NCBI GenBank assembly: GCA_022704645.1
Contig: JAKJGA010000043.1
Location: 1 to 12,010, forward strand
DNA: 12,010 bases
Direction of reading: 5' to 3'
Source of the DNA: Spirochaetota bacterium
Lineage (GTDB): Bacteria; Spirochaetota; UBA4802; JAFGJZ01
In this document: one piece after another, positions 1 through 5,617 of the stretch
How the letters are laid out: each line of letters starts with the position of its first letter
How positions within the stretch are numbered: the first letter of the stretch is position 1
The notes under the pieces: generated by a model
What the model saw: only the letters and a program-made list of their open reading frames with translations
The model's database searches: none
Told to the model about the DNA's origin: nothing
Translations under genes and position numbers: made by a program

Positions 1-551
1 GCTTTATAGTTAAACTCATTGATAAACTGCCGGGAACAGCCAGATTTGAAGTTCTCAAAAGCCTTAATGAAGTCAGTAATCTCAACTCGGGATCAAAAAT
101 AAAACTTAATTTCTGGAGAGCCGGAGATGCAGAATACTCTTTTGAAGCGGAGATATTTCTTGCAGATATCAAAAACCGGATAATTGAAACTACAGAACCC
201 GTTCTTCAGTCGCGTTTTAATCCGGTAAGAGTTCCATATATCGAAACTATAATTCCATGCGTAATTACAGTGAAACCGACAAGTCCGGATGCTGATCCCG
301 TAAAGGCTGAGGGAATAATAAATAAAATAAACACTGAAGAACTTGTTTTGAGATCGGTTATAAAAATGGATTTTAAACACAACTACAATCTTCTATTTAA
401 ACTTTATGACAGCGATATCTCCGTAGACTGCCGTCTTCTATCTGACAGAACTGTATCAAGTGAAACTAATTTCTTCTATACTTTCAGATTTAGCGCAATG
501 ACTGAATCAGGAAAAAATACAATACGGAAATTCGTAATGGATCATATGTAA
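1..551 (+). CDS. YcgR/PilZ-like protein, C-terminal part (5' end outside window)
   Basis: The reading frame is open from base 3 to the TAA at 549-551, so the gene starts upstream; a GTG at 270 is internal, not the start. The first ~70 visible residues resemble the beta-barrel N-domain of YcgR-type proteins (a G-S-K-I-K-L stretch, then alternating strands), leading into a linker with Q-S-R-F-N-P-V-R-V-P. The rest has the strand pattern of a PilZ domain and ends in the usual amphipathic helix (E-S-G-K-N-T-I-R-K-F-V). PilZ proteins bind cyclic di-GMP through RxxxR and (D/N)xSxxG. Here the linker arginines are five apart and the second motif reads N-K-I-N-T-E-E-L, so both motifs are degenerate and ligand binding is doubtful. 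YcgR proteins act on the flagellar motor in other bacteria; that role is only an inference here. A weaker alternative is an unrelated beta-barrel protein. Confidence 0.6.
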   Translation, partial: FIVKLIDKLPGTARFEVLKSLNEVSNLNSGSKIKLNFWRAGDAEYSFEAEIFLADIKNRIIETTEPVLQSRFNPVRVPYIETIIPCVITVKPTSPDADPVKAEGIINKINTEELVLRSVIKMDFKHNYNLLFKLYDSDISVDCRLLSDRTVSSETNFFYTFRFSAMTESGKNTIRKFVMDHM

Positions 552-638
552 CCGGTATTTTTTTGTAACAAAACATTTATTGTTGACTCAAAAGCTTAGA
601 ATGAAAAACTGAGTTAAAATTTAAAGGAACCGTGGAAA
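552..638 (+). promoter_or_regulatory. Leader of the permease gene with an inverted repeat and a Shine-Dalgarno site
   Basis: This 87-nt gap starts with a T7 run at 558-564 just after the PilZ-like stop; only a weak stem precedes it. TTGACTCA (583-590) and TGAGTTAA (610-617) are complementary over 8 bp with one G-U pair and a 19-nt loop, forming a possible operator or leader hairpin. AAAGGA at 623-628 sits 10 nt before the ATG at 639 and is the likely ribosome binding site. TTGACT at 583-588 looks like a -35 box, but I found no -10 box at normal spacing. Confidence 0.3.
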
Positions 639-1916
639 ATGAACTTTATAATCTACAAAATCCTCTTCATCGCAAAAGATAATTTTACAAACATCATCAG
701 ATCGGTAGTCTCAAGTTTCGGAATTCTTTTTCTTATCAGTTTCTTTGTAATTTATATTTCTCTTCGTGATTCAGTTACTTCTTATGTAAAGGGAAATCTT
801 TTCGATAATCTTGCAAGCGACGAAATAAAAATACTCCCTAAGAACACCAAAGAGATTGAATTTGTAAAAAGACCGGGAAGCCGTGCTATACCGCTATCTA
901 CTGCTAACACAATCAGGAAAATGCCGGATTTCATTTCAGTACACGGTGTGAGCAGAATAGGCTTTACACTCCGTGTTGAAGGAGAGATGCTCGGAAAAAC
1001 AAAAAGAATGTATGTTCCGGTCTGCGGAGTCGATAGGGATTTTTTGAAAACAAGAACAAACAAATGGCGGTCTTTTACAAACAGAAGACCTGTACCGATA
1101 ATAGCTCCTAAATTCTCAATAGATATGCTTAATAACTATTTTGCAATGGACAACATTGATCCCATACCTGAGTCAGAACTCATCGGTTTTCCGCTCACTC
1201 TCACTTTCGCAACCGGAGCAAGAAACACTGAAGAAAGAAAAACCTACGATTTCGAAGCAGAAGTGCATTCCTTCACTGACGTAATAAATATTCCAGGAGT
1301 AATTGTGCCTACTGATTTCCTTAAAGAAATAGCGCAAAAATATTATGCCGAAAATAGAAAATCAGCAGGAATGGAATATGCAGTTCTCTTTGCTAAAGTA
1401 AAAGACGTTGACAAACTGCCGCAAACTGTTGAAGAACTTAAGAAACTTGGATTAAATATTCAGTCTCAAAAAGATGTAACAGAAAAAACATCAAAAGCGA
1501 TGAGAATTATAGACTCATTTTCACTTGGAGTCATTGCGATATTTTTTCTTTTAACCTCAATTTCAATTTTCAATTCATATCTTACCATAGTATACATCAG
1601 AAGTAAAAAGTTTTCACTTAAGCGGATACTCGGATACTCAAAACTGAGAATTCTTTTTGGATTCATTTTCGAGTCGGCATGTGTCGGAGCTCTTTACGGC
1701 TTAGCTGGTTACTTTACCGGAAATATGATCATACGCTACTTTTCAGTAAAAATACCGCAGTTTCTGCCGTCACTTAGTTCAATAACTATAGCTGAAAGCG
1801 GTACTGATACATTGTTTTTATGTATTGTTATATCATCTGCTGTTTCAGCCGTATCGGCTTTAATCCCTGCGATCTTCGCTTCAAACATCAATCTTTTTAA
1901 GGCGGTGAGACGATAA
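639..1916 (+). CDS. FtsX-domain ABC transporter permease (LolE/LolC or MacB type)
   Basis: This 425-residue protein has the layout of type VII (MacB/LolCDE/FtsX) permeases. One N-terminal membrane helix (about residues 21-43) is followed by a periplasmic domain of about 245 residues. Three C-terminal helices (about 294-320, 336-365 and 395-417) complete the FtsX domain. The cytoplasmic loop after the second helix contains L-K-R-I-L-G-Y-S-K-L-R-I, the usual coupling-helix pattern of this family. These transporters do not move substrate through the membrane; they use ATP to drive periplasmic movements, such as lipoprotein extraction in LolCDE. The ATPase gene overlaps the stop codon by one base (TAATG), so the pair forms one transporter. 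With only one permease gene it would act as a homodimer. A LolA-like gene 2.5 kb downstream favours a Lol role, but a MacB-like exporter cannot be excluded. Confidence 0.85.
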   Translation: MNFIIYKILFIAKDNFTNIIRSVVSSFGILFLISFFVIYISLRDSVTSYVKGNLFDNLASDEIKILPKNTKEIEFVKRPGSRAIPLSTANTIRKMPDFISVHGVSRIGFTLRVEGEMLGKTKRMYVPVCGVDRDFLKTRTNKWRSFTNRRPVPIIAPKFSIDMLNNYFAMDNIDPIPESELIGFPLTLTFATGARNTEERKTYDFEAEVHSFTDVINIPGVIVPTDFLKEIAQKYYAENRKSAGMEYAVLFAKVKDVDKLPQTVEELKKLGLNIQSQKDVTEKTSKAMRIIDSFSLGVIAIFFLLTSISIFNSYLTIVYIRSKKFSLKRILGYSKLRILFGFIFESACVGALYGLAGYFTGNMIIRYFSVKIPQFLPSLSSITIAESGTDTLFLCIVISSAVSAVSALIPAIFASNINLFKAVRR

Positions 1917-2626
1917 TGCTTTTATCTGTTGAAAATATAAATCTCAAATTCGGGAAAAGAGTAATACTGAACAATGTTTCATTTAAAGCCGATTCCGGAA
2001 AAATAATCGCTATAACAGGAAAAAGCGGCTGCGGAAAGACCACACTCCTCGGGATTGTATCGGGACTTCTTAAACCCGACAGCGGCAAAGTTCTCTACAA
2101 GAATAAAAATATTCTCCGATGGGGGGATTTTAGAAAATCACATTTCAGAAACAAAGAAATCGGTTTCGTGTTTCAGTTTTTCAATTTAATGCCGGACATG
2201 TCTTCATATCAGAATATTATTTTCCCTGCACTGTTGCGTATTTTTCCGCGCAATGTAAAAAAAGATATCAATAATCTCGTTGAGTATTTAAACATCAAGG
2301 ACATTATTAATCATCATCCCGAAACACTCTCAGGCGGAGAACGCCAGAGAGTAGCAATAGCCCGGGCGATAATAAATAAACCTAAAATGATTCTTGCTGA
2401 TGAACCAACAGGAAATCTCGATAATACAACAGCTGAGGACATAAAAAATCTTTTTATCAAGCTGAAAAAAGAAGAAAATATGTCGCTTATCATTGTTACC
2501 CATGATAAGCGTCTTGTTGATATTGCGGATGAGCACCTTCATCTTGAAAACGGAATATTAAAAAAAACCGGCAGACAGAAAGAAACTAAAAAAGTGAAAG
2601 CGGTAAAAACCGTCAAAAAAAAATAA
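1916..2626 (+). CDS. LolD/MacB-type ABC transporter ATP-binding protein
   Basis: All the ABC ATPase motifs are visible in this 236-residue protein: Walker A G-K-S-G-C-G-K-T-T (35-43), Q-loop Gln87, signature L-S-G-G-E-R-Q (138-144), Walker B M-I-L-A-D-E (158-163), D-loop N-L-D (167-169) and H-loop His196. The H-R-N-K-x-I-G-F-V-F-Q-x-F-N-L-like stretch before the helical region is typical of the LolD/MacB/FtsE group. The start at 1916 overlaps the permease stop and has GGTGAG 7-8 nt upstream. It should power the neighbouring permease at the inner membrane. Unusual: the last 21 residues contain 10 lysines, forming a basic tail beyond the normal end of LolD, encoded in part by an A9 run just before the stop. 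A perfect 10-bp inverted repeat lies at 2484-2511, over the H-loop codons. Confidence 0.92.
   Translation: MLLSVENINLKFGKRVILNNVSFKADSGKIIAITGKSGCGKTTLLGIVSGLLKPDSGKVLYKNKNILRWGDFRKSHFRNKEIGFVFQFFNLMPDMSSYQNIIFPALLRIFPRNVKKDINNLVEYLNIKDIINHHPETLSGGERQRVAIARAIINKPKMILADEPTGNLDNTTAEDIKNLFIKLKKEENMSLIIVTHDKRLVDIADEHLHLENGILKKTGRQKETKKVKAVKTVKKK
2484..2511. repeat. Perfect 10-bp inverted repeat inside the ABC ATPase gene
   Basis: CGCTTATCAT at 2484-2493 is the exact reverse complement of ATGATAAGCG at 2502-2511, with an 8-nt loop (TGTTACCC). It lies in the codons around the H-loop His. No T-run follows on either strand, so it is not a simple intrinsic terminator. Confidence 0.75.
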
Positions 2627-2628
2627 TT

Positions 2629-3504
2629 TCATAGCATCGCGGAAAGAGAAATGCCGGCAAACCATGAACCTTTTTTTCTTTCCGCGTCCAGAACATCCCG
2701 TGATGAATCACTAATCCACTCTTTTCGCAGAAAAGTATAGCCTCCTTCAAGTACAATTGAAGCATTTCTTGTTATATACATTCCGGCCTTCAACCCGGAA
2801 CTGATTCCGAACAAATGAAGTTCATCATCAACAGAAAATTTTGAACTTGTAATTTTATCGACTTTTGCAGACGAAAATGCCTCGGCAAAAATAAACGGCA
2901 GGAATGAATACCTCGCAAACATTCCTCCATTTAGAATAGGGGCATATCTGAATCCTGCCATAAATTTGCCGTTAAAATATGTTATGATTAACGGAACTCC
3001 GATGCGTATAAAAAAAGAATCCGATTTGTAATTTACCGAACCAATGGGGCATATAAAAGGAATTTCTTTATATCTATCACCATAATCAAGCTGATTGGTG
3101 CAAAATAATCCGAATTCAAACCAGATAGATTCGTCATAAACAGATTTTCTCTGAAAAGCCGTAAAATATTCAAAACCTCTGCCGAAGGATTTTTTATCGG
3201 CAAAAGAAGATGAAACAAATGCTGAAAAAATATTTGATCCTGCATTCAAATTCATAAACTCGCTAAAACTATAATGCTCGGAGAAAAGAGCTTCTGATGT
3301 ATTTCTAGAATATGAGGCATCGAATTTATTCATAAATTGAACGGATTCAGACTTAAAGGTGTCATCTGCAGAAGCGTAATACAACTGCCTTCCGTAAGAA
3401 TAAGAATCACTTATAAATGATGATTTATAAATATGATCCGGCTTACCTGCTGCAAAAATAAATCCTGAAAAAACAAAAAACAATAGAGCTATGAAAATTC
3501 GCAC
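2629..3504 (-). CDS. Secreted protein, probable outer-membrane beta-barrel (family not recognised)
   Basis: The protein opens with a clear signal peptide (M-R-I-F-I-A-L-L-F-F, then a small-residue region F-A-A before G-K). The rest is rich in Tyr, Phe and Ser with alternating polar/hydrophobic strands and many Gly-aromatic pairs. It ends in a strand (S-W-F-A-G-I-S-L-S-A-M-L), consistent with a barrel in the outer membrane. I recognise no family. I chose the GTG at 3504 (291 residues) because GGGGGA lies just upstream, the same arrangement as the GGGGA before the upstream gene at 4304. Starting there also gives a signal peptide with a basic residue at position 2. An ATG at 3516 and a GTG at 3519 are in frame but lack such a site. 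The gene lies 65 nt after the TPR-like gene and may be co-transcribed with it. It converges on the ATPase gene with only 2 nt between the stops. Confidence 0.75.
   Translation of the reverse strand: MRIFIALLFFVFSGFIFAAGKPDHIYKSSFISDSYSYGRQLYYASADDTFKSESVQFMNKFDASYSRNTSEALFSEHYSFSEFMNLNAGSNIFSAFVSSSFADKKSFGRGFEYFTAFQRKSVYDESIWFEFGLFCTNQLDYGDRYKEIPFICPIGSVNYKSDSFFIRIGVPLIITYFNGKFMAGFRYAPILNGGMFARYSFLPFIFAEAFSSAKVDKITSSKFSVDDELHLFGISSGLKAGMYITRNASIVLEGGYTFLRKEWISDSSRDVLDAERKKGSWFAGISLSAML
2638..2686. repeat. Long inverted repeat at the convergent gene junction (possible terminator stem)
   Basis: CGCGGAAAGA at 2638-2647 is the exact reverse complement of TCTTTCCGCG at 2677-2686. Pairing continues inward through a G-T wobble and three A-T pairs to a 14-bp stem around a 21-nt loop. 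It covers the last codons of the minus-strand gene and lies just after the plus-strand ATPase stop. On the minus strand an A/T-rich stretch including T9 (complement of 2615-2623) follows about 14 nt after the stem. It may help end transcription at this junction, but its geometry is not that of a canonical terminator. Confidence 0.45.
3411..3430. repeat. 8-bp A/T-rich inverted repeat
   Basis: TTATAAAT (3411-3418) and ATTTATAA (3423-3430) flank the 4-nt GATG. It lies about 75 nt after the start of the minus-strand secreted protein gene, just past its signal peptide. At this arm length and base composition it may be chance. Confidence 0.3.
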
Positions 3505-3569
3505 AAATTCCCCCATCACAAAATCTACCGGTATAAATAAATATTAAACATGATACATTTCATCATTTT

Positions 3570-4304
3570 TCATTTTAATCCGGTTATCGTTTTTGCTTTG
3601 TCTTTCATTCCAAGTTTCAGATAAATCCTGAGCAGATTATCCCGATACTCGGAACGGGATTTTGCAAGTTCAAAAGCTTTCTCATAGTAAGGAAGCGCAA
3701 GAGAAAGTTTTTTCTTATCACCCTTTGAATCATGCTCCATAATTTTGCCGGCCATGTCGTAAATTTCCGGATTTCTAACTCCTTTTTTTTCCAATAATCT
3801 GAAATTCGAAAGCGCTTCCGGATATTTTCCTGTTTTATAAAAAGACATTGCTCCATAAAACAGCATATCTTTTTCGTTTTTAATATTGTAGTCTTTAAGA
3901 ATTGACGCAACGTCGCCATAATAACCTGCTTCATAAAAAAGCGGAATTATTTTGCCGAGAATCGGAAAATCATCACTTTTTTTACTTCGGCATTTATTAA
4001 AATAATACATGGCAGATATAAAATCTTTTTTATAAACTGAATAGTACAATGTCCCTATGCAGTTCAATTTTGTTTCTGATGGATTGTATGAATACAATTT
4101 CACAAAGAGTTTATCGAAATCTTCCGTTGAAGGAACACCGGAATCATACATAATACCTATTTTCTGTAAATCCTCAGAATATGCATTTTTATCAATTTTT
4201 GTATAATACATCTTAACGTAAAAAGAATAAATTTCCTTGCTGTAAAAATATCCAGCAGCGGCGCCGACAATAATGAAAAATAGCACAAAACCCATTTTTT
4301 TCAT
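3570..4304 (-). CDS. Membrane-anchored TPR-like repeat protein
   Basis: This 244-residue protein has one N-terminal hydrophobic segment (about residues 5-21) that could be an anchor or uncleaved signal, then an all-helical region. Helix pairs at about 80-106, 146-172 and 180-213 have the TPR spacing: for example Y-G-A-M-S-F-Y-K-T-G-K-Y-P-E-A-L-S-N-F has the Gly/Tyr/Ala positions of a TPR unit, and L-P-Y-Y-E-K-A-F-E-L-A ends another. TPR domains are protein-binding scaffolds; no partner can be named. GGGGA about 5 nt before the ATG at 4304 supports that start over the nearby second Met. It is the first gene of the minus-strand pair and is transcribed divergently from the LolA-like gene. An envelope role is suggested only by its neighbours. 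Confidence 0.75.
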   Translation of the reverse strand: MKKMGFVLFFIIVGAAAGYFYSKEIYSFYVKMYYTKIDKNAYSEDLQKIGIMYDSGVPSTEDFDKLFVKLYSYNPSETKLNCIGTLYYSVYKKDFISAMYYFNKCRSKKSDDFPILGKIIPLFYEAGYYGDVASILKDYNIKNEKDMLFYGAMSFYKTGKYPEALSNFRLLEKKGVRNPEIYDMAGKIMEHDSKGDKKKLSLALPYYEKAFELAKSRSEYRDNLLRIYLKLGMKDKAKTITGLK

Positions 4305-4330
4305 GAAATCCCCGATATTTTATTGCTAAT

Positions 4331-4360
4331 TTGACGCTAATCACGTATTTTTGTTATTAT
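4331..4360 (+). promoter_or_regulatory. Candidate sigma-70-type promoter for the LolA-like gene run
   Basis: TTGACG (4331-4336) and TATTAT (4355-4360) each match the consensus at 5 of 6 bases and are 18 bp apart. The predicted transcription start is near 4367, giving a leader of about 43 nt. A perfect TATAAT at 4392-4397 is too close to the start codon and has no good -35, so I prefer the upstream pair. Confidence 0.5.
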
Positions 4361-4368
4361 TTCGTGAT
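4340..4368. promoter_or_regulatory. Candidate operator: inverted repeat across the divergent promoter
   Basis: ATCACG (4340-4345) and CGTGAT (4363-4368) form a 6-bp inverted repeat with a 17-nt centre. It spans the -10 box of the plus-strand promoter. A possible minus-strand promoter (TTGATT at 4385-4380, AATAAT at 4361-4356, 18-bp spacer) shares the same -10 region, so a regulator bound here could affect both directions. The arms are short, so chance is possible. Confidence 0.3.
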
Positions 4369-4409
4369 AATAATTAAAAAATCAAGCGTAATATAATACA
4401 GGGTGTGCG

Positions 4410-5027
4410 ATGAAAAAGATTCTTATTAAAATGCTTTTTATTACAGTTCTCGCGGCGGCATTATTTCCGGTTTCCGGAAAGGCTATCAGCGGAGACGAAG
4501 CTCTTCAGGCCTTTAGAGGAAGAATGAGCTCTATCGGTTCACTTGAAGGAACATTGACCATGAAATATTCATCCGGTTCTTTACAGACCGGCCAGTTTAA
4601 ATTCATGAGTCCCGGCAAATTTATCATCAAGTTCACAAATCCTTCAGGCAAAGTAATTTGCTCAAACGGAAGAAAGCTATGGGTATATGATCCGTCAAGC
4701 GCTATATGCGGAATACAGGAATTGATTCCGGGAAGCCTAAGCGGAGGAATCGCAGGTATGCTGCACGGCTACATGGCCATAGCATCTTCAAGCGGAAGTG
4801 ATTATTCAATCAAACTTAAAGGCACAGGCAAAGGCTACACTAACATCAACATTCTGGCAGACAGAAACTTTATGCTTAAAAAAGTTTCTTTTTTCTCAGA
4901 AAGAGGTGAAGGATTGGAAGTTACTCTCAGCAATGTAAGAGCCAATTCAGGACTTCATGCGGGCCTTTTTGAATTCAATGTTCCGACCAGCTGTCTTATA
5001 GTTAAGGATCCGCTAAACGTAAGATGA
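4410..5027 (+). CDS. lolA: LolA-like periplasmic lipoprotein carrier
   Basis: The 205-residue length, signal peptide (basic start, hydrophobic core, V-S-G-K-A near residue 25) and strand pattern fit the LolA fold. The best markers are the G-Q-F-K-F-M-S-P-G-K-F stretch (61-71), matching the LolA pattern of a strand ending in R/S-P-G-K/R-F, and N-G-R-K-L-W-V-Y-D-P (86-95), matching its G-K-x-L-W-x-Y-D-P. LolA takes lipoproteins from the inner-membrane LolCDE complex and carries them across the periplasm. The LolE/LolD-like pair 2 kb upstream could be the partner. CAGGG 6 nt before the ATG at 4410 supports the start. It heads the long plus-strand run, and its stop overlaps the next gene by 4 nt (ATGA). 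A less specific LolA-fold envelope protein is the alternative. Confidence 0.82.
   Translation: MKKILIKMLFITVLAAALFPVSGKAISGDEALQAFRGRMSSIGSLEGTLTMKYSSGSLQTGQFKFMSPGKFIIKFTNPSGKVICSNGRKLWVYDPSSAICGIQELIPGSLSGGIAGMLHGYMAIASSSGSDYSIKLKGTGKGYTNINILADRNFMLKKVSFFSERGEGLEVTLSNVRANSGLHAGLFEFNVPTSCLIVKDPLNVR
4464..4480. repeat. 7-bp inverted repeat in the LolA signal-peptide codons
   Basis: TTTCCGG (4464-4470), a TTT loop and CCGGAAA (4474-4480) form a perfect short hairpin about 55 nt after the start codon. Several such repeats are expected by chance in 12 kb. Confidence 0.25.
4863..4894 (+). repeat. Terminator-like hairpin inside the LolA-like gene
   Basis: AGAAACTTT (4863-4871) and AAAGTTTCT (4881-4889) pair over 9 bp around a 9-nt loop. 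The stem base runs into six T residues (4889-4894), the layout of an intrinsic terminator, but with only two G-C pairs. It could cause partial termination or pausing; it may also be fortuitous. Confidence 0.3.
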
Positions 5028-5617
5028 AAAAACTGCTGCTGATAACATCATTGCTTTTCTTCAGTTTCCTGAATTCTCAGGAAACTGAAGATTCTTCAAA
5101 TTTCCGCAACTGGTGTTATGCAGGCGGCGGAATTTCATTCACGATGGGGAAAATCAGCTATAATGATTTTATAAACAAGTCTAATCCCGATGAATCTGGT
5201 TATAAAGAGAAAAAAGTTTCTTACAAAACTTTATCCCCTTTTCTTTTTACTCAGCTTTACGGTAAGCTTTTCATGGGAGAATTTACAATTGGGATGGATT
5301 ATGAAAAAGCTTCGGATTCATCACTTTCTCATTTTAATACAGCATTTACAGCAAGTGTAAGATACTGCCGCAATCTCAATGACAAAGTAATTCTTTTTGC
5401 AGGTCCGGGAGTATATCTTGAAACCTACCCGTCCAGCAAGAAATATGACGGCGGCGGGATAATGCTGTCAGCCGGAGCAGCCTTCGATGCAACAGAAACC
5501 CTAAGAATCTTTTCAACAATCGCCGCCACTTACGGATATTACGGAGTTGGCGATGAATCTAAAAAAATCGGCTTCAGATTTTCAGCCGGAGCAGGAAAAA
5601 GAGTGGGTAAATTCTAG
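5024..5617 (+). CDS. Small probable outer-membrane beta-barrel protein
   Basis: The first ~18 residues are a signal peptide (M-K-K-L-L-L, hydrophobic core, L-N-S before Q-E). The remaining ~179 residues show repeated amphipathic strands with Gly/aromatic patterns (Y-A-G-G-G-I-S-F, F-A-G-P-G-V-Y-L, G-I-M-L-S-A-G-A-A-F-D) and a final strand G-F-R-F-S-A-G-A-G-K-R. This looks like an 8-stranded barrel of the OmpA-N/OmpW size class. I do not recognise a specific family. It overlaps the LolA-like gene by 4 nt (ATGA), which points to translational coupling; the nearest upstream AAGGA is too far for strong independent initiation. The ComEC-like gene starts inside its last 65 nt. A perfect 15-bp inverted repeat occupies its signal-peptide codons. 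Confidence 0.72.
   Translation: MKKLLLITSLLFFSFLNSQETEDSSNFRNWCYAGGGISFTMGKISYNDFINKSNPDESGYKEKKVSYKTLSPFLFTQLYGKLFMGEFTIGMDYEKASDSSLSHFNTAFTASVRYCRNLNDKVILFAGPGVYLETYPSSKKYDGGGIMLSAGAAFDATETLRIFSTIAATYGYYGVGDESKKIGFRFSAGAGKRVGKF
5058..5091. repeat. Perfect 15-bp inverted repeat with 4-nt loop in signal-peptide codons
   Basis: TCTTCAGTTTCCTGA (5058-5072), loop ATTC, and TCAGGAAACTGAAGA (5077-5091) are exact reverse complements. It begins 34 nt after the ATG at 5024 and covers codons 12-23, over the signal-peptide end. No T-run follows on either strand. A perfect arm this long is very unlikely by chance at this base composition (my rough estimate is of the order of 1 in 1000 or less for the whole window). 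Confidence 0.9.

Noticed and set aside
1622..1638. Tandem CGGATACT repeat in the permease gene
   Set aside because: Only two 8-bp units, explained by codons of the coupling-helix loop; no array.
2121..2126. G6 run in the ATPase gene as a phase-variation tract
   Set aside because: Too short to expect appreciable slippage, and it encodes conserved frame without disruption.
2601..2623. CGGT-AAAA-ACCG followed by A9 as a plus-strand terminator
   Set aside because: The stem is only 4 bp and is followed by A, not T; it also lies before the stop codon.
3617..3934. 105-codon minus-strand open frame inside the TPR-like gene
   Set aside because: It is a frame shadow of the TPR-like gene with no recognisable features.
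4392..4397. Perfect TATAAT as the LolA promoter -10
   Set aside because: Transcription would start within the ribosome site and there is no matching -35.
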